DNA of 64,000 bases from Marinobacterium aestuarii. GTDB lineage: Bacteria; Pseudomonadota; Gammaproteobacteria; Pseudomonadales; Balneatricaceae. A program made the position numbers and the translations under genes. The stretch's first letter is position 1. Each line of letters begins with the position of its first letter. Where the stretch lies: positions 2,046,001 through 2,110,000 of the forward strand of contig NZ_CP015839.1 in NCBI RefSeq assembly GCF_001651805.1. Direction: 5' to 3'. A model generated the notes under the pieces. The model was given only the letters and a program-made list of their open reading frames with translations. It was not told where the DNA came from and did no database searches. Below, one piece after another: positions 25,111-37,042 of the stretch.

Positions 25111-25560
25111 TTTTTAATTACTGCCTGGTTTTATTCAGGTTTTTCTAACCCCCGTTCCCATAACTTGATCCCGCTGTACGGGCGTTTTGGTGTAGCCTTT
25201 CTCGTTTTTATTTAATTATATTTTATCTTTTCTTGAGGTTGATGGTCTCCTGTCTCCTGTAGAGAGGTGCTAATAATTTCATTAAAAATTAAGGTGTTAC
25301 TCCGTTGGTTTACATGAATTTCCTACTGTAACGAGATTGCACAGGCCTCTTTTATTTATTGTATGGCGCTGATGTTTTTACTGGTCAAGAGGTTTTGAAC
25401 GCAGGTGATGCATGGTTTTTTTTAACTAATATGCCGGACTGTTTTGAGGTTTATCTGTGTTCTTCTGCTGATTAGTCTTCTCATTTGGTGATTTTGACTC
25501 AGAGCCTAATGTTAGGATTATTTTAAATACAAAGCGCAATTCAAAGGGCGGGTACTGGTT
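25111..25560. other. AT-rich intergenic region upstream of aceE
   Basis: 450 bases, clearly more AT-rich than the flanks. A weak terminator for the nitroreductase (CCTG/CAGG stem then TTTTT, 25124-25145) lies at the left. A short inverted repeat CCTAA/TTAGG (25505-25516) lies 45 bases before the aceE start and could be an operator. Nothing else was found. Confidence 0.4.
25124..25145 (+). terminator. Weak intrinsic terminator after the nitroreductase gene
   Basis: CCTG (25124-25127) pairs with CAGG (25136-25139) and is followed by six T residues. The stem is short, so efficiency is uncertain. Confidence 0.35.
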
Positions 25561-28233
25561 ATGAATAACCTGAATTCAACAGATGAATATGATGCACGGG
25601 ATATAGCGCTTGAAAACAGCGACTGGATAGAGGCGCTGGAGTATATCCGCCGCGACCAGGGCGAAGGCCGTAGTCGCGAGATGCTGCGGTTGTTGCAGGA
25701 TCACCTGCTGAAACAGGGTGTCAGCCTGGCCGAGGCGACCTTGAATACGCCCTATCGCAATAGCATCCATCCCCATCAGCAGCCAGGCTACCCAGGCAAT
25801 ATCGAGCTGGAACAGAAGGTCGAAAACATCATTCGCTGGAATGCCATGGCGATGGTGCTCAAGGCCAACGATAACGGCTCGGGGGTGGGTGGGCACATTG
25901 CGACCTATCAGTCCGCCGCCACCACTCTGGAGGTGGGGTTCAACCACTGGTTCCGCCGGCGCACCGGCTCATACGGCGGCGATATCCTGATGGTGCAGGC
26001 CCATTCCGCGCCGGGTATTTATGCCCGCGCCTACCTGGAAGGCCGGCTGAGCGAGCAGCAGCTGAACAACTTTCGCCGCGAACTGCAGGACGGTGGTGGC
26101 TTGCCGTCATACCCGCACCCGCGGCGCCTGCCGCAATTCTGGCAGCTGCCGACCGCATCCATGGGGCTGTCGACGCCGTCGGCGATCTATCAGGCGCGCT
26201 TCATGAAATACCTTGAGAATCGGGGGCTCAAGCCCGATAACGGCGGCAAGGTCTGGTGCTTTATCGGTGACGGTGAATCGGATGAGCCGGAGGTTCTGGG
26301 TACCATCAATATGGCGACCCGCGAAAATCTCGATAACCTGGTGATGGTGGTGAACTGCAACCTGCAGCGCCTGGATGGTCCGGTGCGGGGCAATGGCAAG
26401 ATCATTCAGGAGCTGGAACGCAGCTATAGGGGTGCCGGTTGGGACGTTATCAAGGTGATCTGGGGCAGCGAGTGGGATGAGCTCTTCTCCCGCGATCAGG
26501 ATGGCTTGCTGCAGGCGCGCATGGACCGGGCGGTCGATGGCGACTATCAATTCTATACGGTGTCCGATGGCAAGACGGTGCGTGAGAACTGGATAGACGG
26601 CGATGAGCGTTTGGCCGACTTGATGAAGAGCCTGAATGATGACGAGATTCGCGTTATCCGCCGTGGCGGCCATGATCGCAAAAAGATCTATGCAGCCTTT
26701 GAGCGTGCGGCGAAAAACACCGGGCGACCGACGGTCATTCTGATGAAAACGGTCAAGGGCGAGGGTATGGGCGCGTCCGCCGAGGGGCAGAATACGGCGC
26801 ATCAAAAGAAGCAGTTCAGCGCTGAGGAGCGTATTGCGATTGGTCGGCGTTTTGGTATTCCGCTGAGCGATGAGCAGATGGCACGGGCCGAGTTGTACAA
26901 ACCTGCCGGCGAGAGCCCGGAAGCACAGTACCTGCACCAGCATCGTCGGCAGCTCGGGGGTTATTTGCCGGCGCGGGAGGTGAGCTGTCAGTGCCTGGCG
27001 GCCCCGCCCCTGAGTCTGTTCAAAGCCGCGACGGACGGCAGTAGCCGGGAGCAATCCACCACCATGGCCTTTGTGCGCATGCTGGCGGCGATGCTCAAGG
27101 ACAAGGAGCTGGGTCGATACATTGTGCCCATAGTGCCGGATGAAGCACGCACCTTTGGCATGGAGTCGCTGTTTAAGCAGTTCGGTATCTATTCCAGTGA
27201 AGGGCAAAAATATAAGCCGGTGGATGCCAGTTCGTTGCTGCCCTACAAGGAAGCCAAAGATGGCCAGCTGTTGCAGGAAGGTATCTGTGAAGCCGGGGCA
27301 ATGGCGTCCTTTCTGGCGGCGGGTACGGCCTATGCCAATTTCGCGGTGCCGATGATCCCGTTTTATATCTTCTACTCGATCTTTGGTTTCCAGCGCGTTG
27401 GCGACATGATCTGGGGCTGTGCCGATTCCATGGCCAAAGGCTTTCTGGTCGGCGCTACAGCCGGACGCACGACCCTGAACGGCGAGGGTCTGCAGCATCA
27501 GGACGGCCATTCACAGGTGGTGGCGTCCACGGTGCCGAACATGCGCAGTTACGACCCGGCATTTGCCTACGAGCTGGCGGTGATTGTGCGTGATGGTATC
27601 GAGCGCATGTATCAGAACGATGAAAATATCTTCTACTACCTGACGCTCTACAACCAGAACTACCCGATGCCGGCCATGCCACAGGGTGTGGAAGAAGGGG
27701 TTATCAAGGGGATGTATTGCTATCAGCGCAGTGAGGCTCAGGGGCACAAGGTTCATCTGCTGGGCAGTGGCAGCCTGATGCAGGAAGTGCTGCAGGCGGC
27801 CGACATTCTGCAGGGCTTTGGTTGCAGCGCCAACATCTGGAGTGTCACCAGCTATAACGAATTGCTGCGCCAGGCCCAGCAGACCGAGCGGCAGAACATG
27901 CTGACGCCAGAAGCAGCCACGCAAAATTACATTGAGCAACTGATGGCGGATGAGGGCGGGGTTGTAGTGGCGTGCAGTGACTTCATGAAGTCGCTGCCAA
28001 CGGGCATTGCCCGCTGGCTCCCGCAGACGTTCATTGCCCTGGGCACGGATGGCTTTGGCTTGAGTGAATCCAGGCCGGATCTACGTGATCACTTCGAGGT
28101 CGATGCGCGCTATATCGCCTGGTCAGCCCTGACCGGCCTGTACCGGGACGGCGTCTTGAGTGCGGATGCGCTGCGACAGGCGCGGGTGCAGTTGAATATC
28201 CCGCAGGTGAAGACAGACCCTGCTTCGTTCTGA
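25561..28233 (+). CDS. aceE: Pyruvate dehydrogenase E1 component, homodimeric type
   Basis: The 890 residues align by eye with E. coli AceE over the whole length: PGNIELEQKVENIIRWNAMA, SGVGGHIATYQSAAT, the thiamine-diphosphate motif GDGESDEPE followed by NCNLQRLDGPVRGNGKIIQE, then DEARTFGMESLF and GLQHQDGHSQ. It decarboxylates pyruvate and acetylates the E2 lipoyl domain. No aceF (E2) or lpd lies next to it; a LysR gene follows. A solitary aceE is odd, since the usual arrangement is aceEF, so it may be a second copy with its own control. An A/G-rich stretch precedes the ATG. Confidence 0.92.
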   Translation: MNNLNSTDEYDARDIALENSDWIEALEYIRRDQGEGRSREMLRLLQDHLLKQGVSLAEATLNTPYRNSIHPHQQPGYPGNIELEQKVENIIRWNAMAMVLKANDNGSGVGGHIATYQSAATTLEVGFNHWFRRRTGSYGGDILMVQAHSAPGIYARAYLEGRLSEQQLNNFRRELQDGGGLPSYPHPRRLPQFWQLPTASMGLSTPSAIYQARFMKYLENRGLKPDNGGKVWCFIGDGESDEPEVLGTINMATRENLDNLVMVVNCNLQRLDGPVRGNGKIIQELERSYRGAGWDVIKVIWGSEWDELFSRDQDGLLQARMDRAVDGDYQFYTVSDGKTVRENWIDGDERLADLMKSLNDDEIRVIRRGGHDRKKIYAAFERAAKNTGRPTVILMKTVKGEGMGASAEGQNTAHQKKQFSAEERIAIGRRFGIPLSDEQMARAELYKPAGESPEAQYLHQHRRQLGGYLPAREVSCQCLAAPPLSLFKAATDGSSREQSTTMAFVRMLAAMLKDKELGRYIVPIVPDEARTFGMESLFKQFGIYSSEGQKYKPVDASSLLPYKEAKDGQLLQEGICEAGAMASFLAAGTAYANFAVPMIPFYIFYSIFGFQRVGDMIWGCADSMAKGFLVGATAGRTTLNGEGLQHQDGHSQVVASTVPNMRSYDPAFAYELAVIVRDGIERMYQNDENIFYYLTLYNQNYPMPAMPQGVEEGVIKGMYCYQRSEAQGHKVHLLGSGSLMQEVLQAADILQGFGCSANIWSVTSYNELLRQAQQTERQNMLTPEAATQNYIEQLMADEGGVVVACSDFMKSLPTGIARWLPQTFIALGTDGFGLSESRPDLRDHFEVDARYIAWSALTGLYRDGVLSADALRQARVQLNIPQVKTDPASF

Positions 28234-28242
28234 GCAGGGTCT
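28215..28242 (+). terminator. Stem-loop at the aceE stop codon
   Basis: AGACCCTGCT (28215-28224) pairs perfectly with AGCAGGGTCT (28233-28242), enclosing the stop codon. No T tract follows, so it may act as an mRNA 3' end stabiliser or a Rho-assisted stop rather than a pure intrinsic terminator. Confidence 0.5.
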
Positions 28243-28358
28243 GGGGCCGCTTGGCCTGCCCGTCACCAAAAGCGGCGTTGTAATCCTGCTGTCATCTGAA
28301 CAAGGTAAAAGGCGGGTGGATGTCATCGTCAATCCATCCGTAACCTGCCCGTGATTCT

Positions 28359-29273
28359 ATGAAAACCTGCCGTAAACCGTTGCCACCGTTGAATGCACTG
28401 AAGGCCTTCGAGGCTGCCGCGCGCCTGCGCAACCTGACCCGGGCGGCCGAAGAGCTGCACGTGACCCAGGGCGCCGTCAGCCAGCAGGTTAAATTGCTGG
28501 AGGACTATCTGGATACCCAGCTGTTCGTGCGTAAACCGCGCAAGCTGGAGCTAACCGATGCCGCAAGGGCATATCTGCCGGTATTGACCGAACTCTTTAA
28601 CAGGTTGCAGGCCAGTACCCACCAGTTGTTCGATACCGATCATCGCGCCTTGCTTAACGTCAAGTGCGGTAGCAGCTTTATGCAGCGCTGGTTGATGCCG
28701 CGGTTGGCGGATTTTTATCGCCAGCACCCCGGCATCAGAATGCGGCTGATGTCGTCGGTCTGGCCCTCCCAGGATGAAGTGGAGGAGGCGGATCTGGAAA
28801 TCTCGAACGGGTTTGGCGACTGGCGCGGCATGCAGGTCGAGAGGTTGACGCGTGAGCGCTGGCTGGTGGTGGCAAGCCCGGAATATCTGGCGCGCTACAG
28901 CATTAACGAAGATCCGTTGCGGCTGTTGCAGTTGCCACTGATCAGTACCGTCGGGGAACAGGAGCATTGGCAACAATGGTTCCGCAGCCAGGGTGTGGTT
29001 GATTTCTATCCGCAGCCGGTGCTGGAGTGCGATACCAGTACGGCGTCGATCGATGCCGCCTGCCACCATATCGGTCTGCTCATGTGTCGCAGTTTCAGTG
29101 TTGCGCCAGTGCTGGCCTCTGGCCAGCTGCAGCAGGCGCACGCCTTCACACTGCCAGCCTCCGGGGCACATTACCTGGTGTTGCCGAACAAGCCGCCAGC
29201 CCCCAAAGTGATGGCTTTCAGCCAGTGGCTGAAGCAGCAGATGGCCGCGGAGGAGCAACGTTTCGATGCATGA
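28359..29273 (+). CDS. GcvA-like LysR regulator
   Basis: This 304-residue protein opens with PPLNALKAFEAAARLRNLTR and EELHVTQGAVSQQVKLLEDY, the N-terminal pattern of the GcvA/AmpR branch. A substrate-binding domain with SSFMQRWLMPRLADF follows. It lies 125 bases after aceE on the same strand and tail to tail with the next LysR gene. Its target is unknown; aceE is one option. Confidence 0.85.
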   Translation: MKTCRKPLPPLNALKAFEAAARLRNLTRAAEELHVTQGAVSQQVKLLEDYLDTQLFVRKPRKLELTDAARAYLPVLTELFNRLQASTHQLFDTDHRALLNVKCGSSFMQRWLMPRLADFYRQHPGIRMRLMSSVWPSQDEVEEADLEISNGFGDWRGMQVERLTRERWLVVASPEYLARYSINEDPLRLLQLPLISTVGEQEHWQQWFRSQGVVDFYPQPVLECDTSTASIDAACHHIGLLMCRSFSVAPVLASGQLQQAHAFTLPASGAHYLVLPNKPPAPKVMAFSQWLKQQMAAEEQRFDA

Positions 29274-29340
29274 ATCCCCGTTTTTGCGAGGGTCGCATCG
29301 GCGCAGGCCTTAATTTGGCTCGCAGCTTTGTACTTGCGGG

Positions 29341-31452
<2,112 letters not shown>

Positions 31453-31456
31453 CCAC

Positions 31457-32047
31457 ATGAATCAGCAATACCCTTCCTTGAGTGCGCAAAATATAGTCGC
31501 CTTTCTACAGACGCTATTCGACAACTGCAATGATGCTTACCTGGGTGAGGCGGTCACGGTGTCGCAGCACATGCTGCAAGGTGCGACCCTGGCGCAGCGC
31601 GGGGGCATGCCGGATGAAGTGATTGTCGGTGCCTTGCTGCACGATATTGGCCATATGGTTTCGCCGCTGGGAACCTTTGCGATTGACGATACCTGGGACC
31701 GACATCACGAAAACAGCGGCGCGCGGCTGCTGGCCGGTTACTTCCCGCAAGTCGTTGTCGACTGCGTACGTCACCACGTGGCCGCCAAACGCTTTCTGTG
31801 CGCGACGCAGCCGGATTATTTCGATCGTTTATCGCAGGCCTCGGTACATTCACTGCAGTTGCAGGGCGGCCCGATGACGGCGGATGAAGTCGCCGAATTC
31901 GAACGGCTGCCCAACCTGGAGACCATCCTTCAGGTACGCTACCTCGATGAAGCAGGCAAATGCCCGGCTATGAACACGCCCGGTTTTTCCCACTTTGCAC
32001 CTCAGGTACAGCGCTTGGTCGATGCCCACCTGCAGGCAGGGTACTGA
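31457..32047 (+). CDS. tmpB: TmpB/PhnZ-like mixed-valent diiron HD oxygenase
   Basis: The 196-residue protein follows PhnZ closely: Tyr28 and Glu31 in AYLGEAV (equivalents of PhnZ Tyr24/Glu27), His38, the HD pair His62-Asp63 in LLHDIGHM, His84 in RHHENSGA and HHVAAKRF. The paired Tyr/Glu separates oxygenases of this fold from HD phosphohydrolases. It would cleave the C-P bond of the hydroxylated product of TmpA and release phosphate and glycine betaine. The two genes are 4 bases apart. Glycine betaine can then serve as osmolyte or carbon and nitrogen source. Confidence 0.8.
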   Translation: MNQQYPSLSAQNIVAFLQTLFDNCNDAYLGEAVTVSQHMLQGATLAQRGGMPDEVIVGALLHDIGHMVSPLGTFAIDDTWDRHHENSGARLLAGYFPQVVVDCVRHHVAAKRFLCATQPDYFDRLSQASVHSLQLQGGPMTADEVAEFERLPNLETILQVRYLDEAGKCPAMNTPGFSHFAPQVQRLVDAHLQAGY

Positions 32048-32394
32048 GCACGGAGGTCCCCCGGTTGCGGCCCGTCGCGGGCCACCTTTGCCCAGGTTCA
32101 GGATATTCGTTGCAACGGGTGAGCGTGAGTCTTTGCGGGGGATGGTCGTCCGGCCGCCAGCCCCGGCAGCTGGGCTGATGGTCAATCCATCGAGGCTCTG
32201 TCTACCAAGGCGACCGGGACGCCTTTCCGCGCGGGGGGGGGCAAATCCCTGGTCTCAGCTGGCGGTCAGCAGGGTGGGAAAATAGAAGGGGGCTTGGGGG
32301 CTGCATTGCGCAGTCGCCATAGATCAAATTGCGCCTGCGCAGGACAAGTCGTGCGCAGGCGTTGTTCAGACCAGGGTAAGACGCAGGTGCAATC
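32048..32394. other. Convergent intergenic region with stem-loop
   Basis: This 347-base gap lies between tmpB and the end of the HAD phosphatase gene. It has a GC-rich first half without a gene and the shared stem-loop at 32332-32361 (separate entry). Confidence 0.45.
32332..32361. terminator. Perfect 10-bp stem-loop between convergent operons
   Basis: CGCCTGCGCA (32332-32341) pairs with TGCGCAGGCG (32352-32361), then TTGTT on the plus strand. It probably stops transcription from tmpAB and, less clearly, from the opposite operon. Confidence 0.6.
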
Positions 32395-33045
32395 TTACCA
32401 GTTTCGCTGCTGCCAGCCGCGTTCGGCGGCGATGGCATTGAGTTGCGCATCGGCGCTCACGGCGACCGGGTTGTCCACTTTCTCCAGGAGTGGCAGATCG
32501 TTGTGCGAGTCGGAGTAGAACCAGCTGCCCTGCAGGCTTTCGCGTTCGGCTTCGAGCCACTGCTGCAGCCGTATAACCTTGCCCTCACGGTAGGTCGGTG
32601 TGCCCTGAGTGCGACCCGTAATGCAGCCCCCCTCAAGTTCTATTTCAATGGCAAGCACATCTGTGATCCCGAGCAGGCGGGCGACCGGTTCAACCAAAAA
32701 GCGAGTCGAGGCCGAGATCACCACGCAGCGATCGCCGGCGGCCCGGTGTTCAAGGATACTTTCGATGGCGCCGGGGCGCAGCCGTGGCCGGATATGCTGT
32801 TCCACGTAGCGCTCGAGATCCGCGTCAAGCGCGGCCAGAGGCACGCCTATGTGATGTTGCAGCTGCATTTCGACGTAGCGGTGTATGTCCAGTTCGCCGC
32901 GTTGGTAATCGACCATCAGCGCCTGTTCCTGCGCCCGCCAGGGGGCGGGGTCCGTGATGTACTGATCACTCATGTAACTGATCCACAGGCTTGAACAATC
33001 GCCGTTGAGAAGGGTGTCGTCTAGGTCGTAAAGAGCCAGTGCCAT
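32395..33045 (-). CDS. HAD-IB family phosphatase (SerB/PhoSerPase-like)
   Basis: The 216-residue product has the HAD nucleophile motif at the N-terminus (LYDLDDTLLNGD, Asp7 and Asp9), motif II in CVVISASTRFL and motif IV in SDSHNDLPLLE. The helical cap after residue 20 suits subfamily IB, which includes phosphoserine and phosphoethanolamine/phosphocholine phosphatases. It is the last gene of the minus-strand ABC operon, about 75 bases after the ATPase gene. The substrate is unknown; a phosphorylated compound brought in by the transporter is a reasonable guess. Confidence 0.8.
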   Translation of the reverse strand: MALALYDLDDTLLNGDCSSLWISYMSDQYITDPAPWRAQEQALMVDYQRGELDIHRYVEMQLQHHIGVPLAALDADLERYVEQHIRPRLRPGAIESILEHRAAGDRCVVISASTRFLVEPVARLLGITDVLAIEIELEGGCITGRTQGTPTYREGKVIRLQQWLEAERESLQGSWFYSDSHNDLPLLEKVDNPVAVSADAQLNAIAAERGWQQRNW

Positions 33046-33119
33046 GGCATTAATAGTCCTGATAAAGGGGAAAGTGTGCCGGGACCCTGGCAGCCTGCCA
33101 GGCCCGGCATTGAGGGCGT

Positions 33120-35162
33120 TCAGTTACAGGCGACAAGCTGGGCTTCACGCACAGCGGTCTGTGGTAACAGCGTATCAAGCGGCAGGTGGCAGCGAATGCG
33201 GTTGCTGCCATGTTCCTGCCAGGGTGGCAGCTGTTGCCGGCAGCGCTCGCTTGCCCCGGGGCAGCGGCGTTGATAGGCGCAGCCCCGGGCCGGCGGGTGC
33301 TGCTCCGGAGCCTCATTGTCCAGTAGTCTGGGATGATGGTCGGGGTCGGGTTCGAGTACCGCGTTCAATAGTGCGCAAGTGTAGGGGTGGCGGGCACCGC
33401 CAAAGACGTCGGCGGTTGAGCCCACCTGGCAGAGCCGGCCCTGGTAGAGCACGGCTACCTGGTCGGCGACTGCCTTCACGACGGCAAGGTCGTGGGCGAT
33501 AAACAGGTAGCTCACGCCTTTTTTTGCCTGCAGCTCCTTGAGCAGTTGCAAAACCGCGGCCTGGACCGAGACATCGAGCGCCGAGGTGACCTCGTCACAG
33601 AGTATCAGTTGGGGGTCGCCGGCGAAGGTGCGGGCAATGGCCACCCGCTGCTTTTCGCCGCCCGACAGCTGTGCCGGCATCCGGTCCAGATAGTGGGGCC
33701 CAAGACGCACCATGGCGAGCAGTTCGGTTGCTCGCAAACGGCATGCCTGCCGGTCCAGACCGCTGTACAGGCGCAGTGGCTGCTCAAGTATCTGGGCGAT
33801 GCTATGGCGCGGATTGAGTGAGGCATCGGGGTTCTGGAAGATCATCTGTACCCGTTGCTTCAGGGCCTGGCTGCGCTGATCCAGCGGCGCGTTCAGGTCT
33901 TCACCTTCGAGCCTGATATCGCCATTGCTGGCCGGGTGTATACCGCAGATCGCCCGCATCAGGGTGCTCTTGCCGCTGCCGGACTCGCCTACCAGGGCGA
34001 GGGTTTCACCCTTTTTCAGGACAAGTTCAATGTCCTCGACAGTGGCCGGCGTTGTCGGGCTCTGGCCTCTGAGGCGGTGCAGCAGGCCTGGTTTGTCGTA
34101 CCGTACCGTTACCGCCTGCAGACTGAGCTGCGTTTGAGCAGTGTTTTTCCTGGATACCGAAGGTCGCAGGGGCGTTGCTGCCGGGCTCAGCTGGGAGCAT
34201 TCCAGATGGCAACGTACGGCGCGGCCGTCGGTGGTTTTGAGCGGCGCGGGCAGGTCCTGGCACATGGGTGTTACGTCGGGACAGCGGGCTGCGAAAGCGC
34301 AGATCCGGCCGGTGCTCCCGCTGCGTGGCGGATAGCCCGGCATGGTCGGCGGCAGGCCGGCATCCTCCAGGCGCGGAATCGAGGCCAGCAGGCCCCGGGT
34401 GTAGGGATGGGCAGGCTGGCGCAGTACTGCGCGGCTGCTGCCCAGCTCGACGATTTCGCCGGCGTACATCACGGCAATGCGGTCGCTGATACGCGCGACG
34501 GCGCCCAGGTCGTGGCTGACAAAGACAAGGGTAGTGCCCAGTTGTTGCCTCAGGTCACGCAGCAGCTCGAGTATATGGGCCTGGGTGGTGACATCAAGAC
34601 CGGTGGTGGGTTCGTCAAGGACCAGCAGTGAGGGATTGCCGGCCAGGGCCATGGCGATGGCAACCCGCTGTTGCTGGCCACCGGAGAGCTGGTGAGGGTA
34701 GCGTGCCAGCAGCGATTGCGGCGCTGGCAGTCGTACCTGCTGCAACAGCTCGAGGCTGCGATCGCGCCAGGCGGCGCGGGGCAGGTCAGTATGCAAGCGC
34801 AGGGCTTCGTTTAGTTGCCGGCCGATCGTCATGCTCGGGGTCAGGGACTGGCCGGCATTCTGCGGAATCAGGCCGATACGCTGGCCACGCAGGGCCTCCA
34901 GTTCCCGAGCCTGCAGCTGCAACAGGTCATCGCCCTGGAAGCGGATCTGTCCGTTCAGCACTTGGGAGCCGGCACGCAGAAAGCCCATCAAGGCCAGGGC
35001 CAGGGTGCTCTTGCCGCAGCCTGACTCTCCCACCAGTGCCAGGGATTCGCCGCTGTTGATCGACAGGGTGATGTCTCGCAAGACCTGTATCAGAGCGCCC
35101 TGCTGGTTGTGGTAGCCCAGGCTGAGGTGGTTGATCTGTATGAGGGGAGTTGGTGTCATCAT
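33120..35162 (-). CDS. Fused oligopeptide-type ABC transporter ATPase (DppD-DppF fusion)
   Basis: The 680 residues hold two full ATP-binding domains: Walker A GESGCGKST with signature LSGGQQQRVAIAMAL in the first half, and GESGSGKST with LSGGEKQRVAIARTF in the second. Each half ends in the Cys cluster of oligopeptide-type ATPases (CAFAARCPDVTPMC and CAYQRRCPGASERC). It drives the importer made with the two permeases upstream. The fusion of the two usual subunits is common in some Proteobacteria. Confidence 0.92.
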   Translation of the reverse strand: MMTPTPLIQINHLSLGYHNQQGALIQVLRDITLSINSGESLALVGESGCGKSTLALALMGFLRAGSQVLNGQIRFQGDDLLQLQARELEALRGQRIGLIPQNAGQSLTPSMTIGRQLNEALRLHTDLPRAAWRDRSLELLQQVRLPAPQSLLARYPHQLSGGQQQRVAIAMALAGNPSLLVLDEPTTGLDVTTQAHILELLRDLRQQLGTTLVFVSHDLGAVARISDRIAVMYAGEIVELGSSRAVLRQPAHPYTRGLLASIPRLEDAGLPPTMPGYPPRSGSTGRICAFAARCPDVTPMCQDLPAPLKTTDGRAVRCHLECSQLSPAATPLRPSVSRKNTAQTQLSLQAVTVRYDKPGLLHRLRGQSPTTPATVEDIELVLKKGETLALVGESGSGKSTLMRAICGIHPASNGDIRLEGEDLNAPLDQRSQALKQRVQMIFQNPDASLNPRHSIAQILEQPLRLYSGLDRQACRLRATELLAMVRLGPHYLDRMPAQLSGGEKQRVAIARTFAGDPQLILCDEVTSALDVSVQAAVLQLLKELQAKKGVSYLFIAHDLAVVKAVADQVAVLYQGRLCQVGSTADVFGGARHPYTCALLNAVLEPDPDHHPRLLDNEAPEQHPPARGCAYQRRCPGASERCRQQLPPWQEHGSNRIRCHLPLDTLLPQTAVREAQLVACN

Positions 35163-35174
35163 CGGGCGAAATCC

Positions 35175-36065
35175 TTAGACGGGTGCCTTGGCACGATCGA
35201 GCCCCGTTGCCTTGGCAAGGGCGTCGGCCGACAGGTTGATACTGATAATCAGGCTTGAAAGCGCAAGTGCCGGGAACAGCGTTGCCCAGGGGGCGATGGA
35301 GATCATGCTGCGGGCATCGGCGATCATCAGACCCCAGTCGGGTGTGGGTGGCACAGCCCCGAACCCGAGGAAGGAGAGGGAGCTGAAGGCCAGCAGCATC
35401 CAGGCCCAGCGCATGGCGACTTCAACCAGCACGGTATCGAGCACATTGGGCAGCAGCTCACGCAGCACGATTGTCATGCGCCGCTCGCCGCGGGTGCGGG
35501 CTGCGATGACAAAATCCCGATTGACGACATCGAGCGTTGCCGCGCGTACCACACGGATCACCGAGATGCCGTAAAAGAATCCCAGCGTCAGGACCAGCGT
35601 CCAGGTCTGCTGTCCCAGCAGCGCAATGATCAATAACAGGAACAATAGCCAGGGAATGGCCAGCAGCGCATCGACAAGTCGCATGGCCCACTCGTCGACG
35701 CGGCCACCAAGAAATCCCAGCAAAATGCCCACCAGGCTCCCCCAGGCGACGGCGGTCAGGGTGCCGAACAGCGTCACGAAAATGGCCAGACGGCCTCCCA
35801 TGAGGGTGCGGCTGAGCAGGTCACGTCCCAGGTGGTCGGTGCCGAACCAGTGCACAGGGCTCGGTGGCTGCAGCATCATGTAGCCATCCTGAAGCGTCCA
35901 GTCATGGGGGGCAATCCATGGGGCGGCAACAGCGAGTAGCAGATGCAGGCCAAGCACTGACAGGCCTATCACGCCGGAGCGGGAGCGGCGGAGGTTGCGG
36001 CACAGGAGGCGCCAGCCCGAGGGGTGAGGGGCTGGTGCGTTCACGGAAACAGCAGATAGGATCAT
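35175..36065 (-). CDS. DppC-type ABC permease
   Basis: The ATG at 36065 has AAGGAAG upstream; an open frame reaches 36197 but runs into the preceding gene. The 296-residue protein has an N-terminal transmembrane segment (IGLSVLGLHLLLAVAAPWIA) and the OppC_N pattern HWFGTDHLGRDLLSR. About five further membrane helices and the EAA-type loop (AARTRGERRMTIVLRELLPN) follow. It pairs with the DppB-type permease and ends 12 bases before the ATPase gene. Confidence 0.9.
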   Translation of the reverse strand: MILSAVSVNAPAPHPSGWRLLCRNLRRSRSGVIGLSVLGLHLLLAVAAPWIAPHDWTLQDGYMMLQPPSPVHWFGTDHLGRDLLSRTLMGGRLAIFVTLFGTLTAVAWGSLVGILLGFLGGRVDEWAMRLVDALLAIPWLLFLLLIIALLGQQTWTLVLTLGFFYGISVIRVVRAATLDVVNRDFVIAARTRGERRMTIVLRELLPNVLDTVLVEVAMRWAWMLLAFSSLSFLGFGAVPPTPDWGLMIADARSMISIAPWATLFPALALSSLIISINLSADALAKATGLDRAKAPV

Positions 36066-36078
36066 GGTAAGGACTTCC

Positions 36079-37026
36079 TTAGCGGGCGGTGCGCAGACGT
36101 GGGTTGAGCGCCAGGCTGCAGAGGTCCGCCAGCAGATTACAGGCGACATAGACCGCGGCCAGCAGCAGTGCGATGGCCTGGACCAGCGGCAGGTCACGGT
36201 CCTGAATGGCGCGGATCATGAGTGTGCCGATACCGGGGTAATTGAAGACTTGCTCGATGATCACGACGCCGCCCAGGAGCCAGGCGATGGTCAGGGCGAT
36301 GATGTTGATCGCCGGCAGCATGGCGTTGGGCAGGGCATGGCGCCAGACGATCTGGCGTAGCGGAACGCCCTTGAGCCTTGCCATCTGTACGAAGTCGCTG
36401 GCCATTACGTCGATCATTGAGCTGCGCACCATGCGCAGAATGTGTGCCATCATCACCAGCGCCAGGGTGAGCATTGGCAGCACTACATTGGGCAGGAGCT
36501 CGACTATCGGCACCGTCGGCCGCACGGTGACGACCGCAGGAAACCACTGTAGCTGCACGGAAAAAACCAGGATCAGCAAGGAGGCGGTGACGAACTCCGG
36601 AATTGTCATGGTAAAAATTGACAGGGTCGAGATAGCAATATCGCTACCGCGGTCGCGGCGAAGTGCCGCAAATACCCCCAGTGCAACAGCCAGCGGGATA
36701 CCAACCAGCGCGGCGCTCACGCCCAGCACCAGCGTATTGCGCATGCGGTTACCGACCAGATCGTTGATCGGCTTGTTGCGTTTTAACGAAGTGCCCAGGT
36801 CACCTTGCAAGACCCCGCTTGTCCAGTCGCCAAAGCGTTGCAGTGCGGGGCGATCAAGCCCGCGCTCCAGGCGACAGTTGTCCAGACGGGTGCCCTGGGC
36901 GTCACGACCGAGGTAGGCGCTGCAGACATCACCTGGCAGGTATTCAGTCATGGCGAATACCAGCACGCAGACGGTTGCGAGCGTCATCAGGGCCAGTACC
37001 AGCCGTTTAAAGATAAGATTCAGCAT
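36079..37026 (-). CDS. DppB-type ABC permease
   Basis: The start MLNLIFKRLVLALMTLATVC at 37026 is preferred; a GTG at 37068 lies inside a hairpin and has no ribosome site. The 315 residues have six predicted membrane helices and the DppB loop MARLKGVPLRQIVWRHALPN. It ends 13 bases upstream of the next permease. A stem-loop precedes the gene. Confidence 0.9.
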   Translation of the reverse strand: MLNLIFKRLVLALMTLATVCVLVFAMTEYLPGDVCSAYLGRDAQGTRLDNCRLERGLDRPALQRFGDWTSGVLQGDLGTSLKRNKPINDLVGNRMRNTLVLGVSAALVGIPLAVALGVFAALRRDRGSDIAISTLSIFTMTIPEFVTASLLILVFSVQLQWFPAVVTVRPTVPIVELLPNVVLPMLTLALVMMAHILRMVRSSMIDVMASDFVQMARLKGVPLRQIVWRHALPNAMLPAINIIALTIAWLLGGVVIIEQVFNYPGIGTLMIRAIQDRDLPLVQAIALLLAAVYVACNLLADLCSLALNPRLRTAR

Positions 37027-37042
37027 TGTGTAATCCGGATGC

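Noticed and set aside
26107-27510. Minus-strand frame of 467 codons within aceE
   Set aside because: aceE is aligned over its entire length, so this is a shadow of its codon bias.
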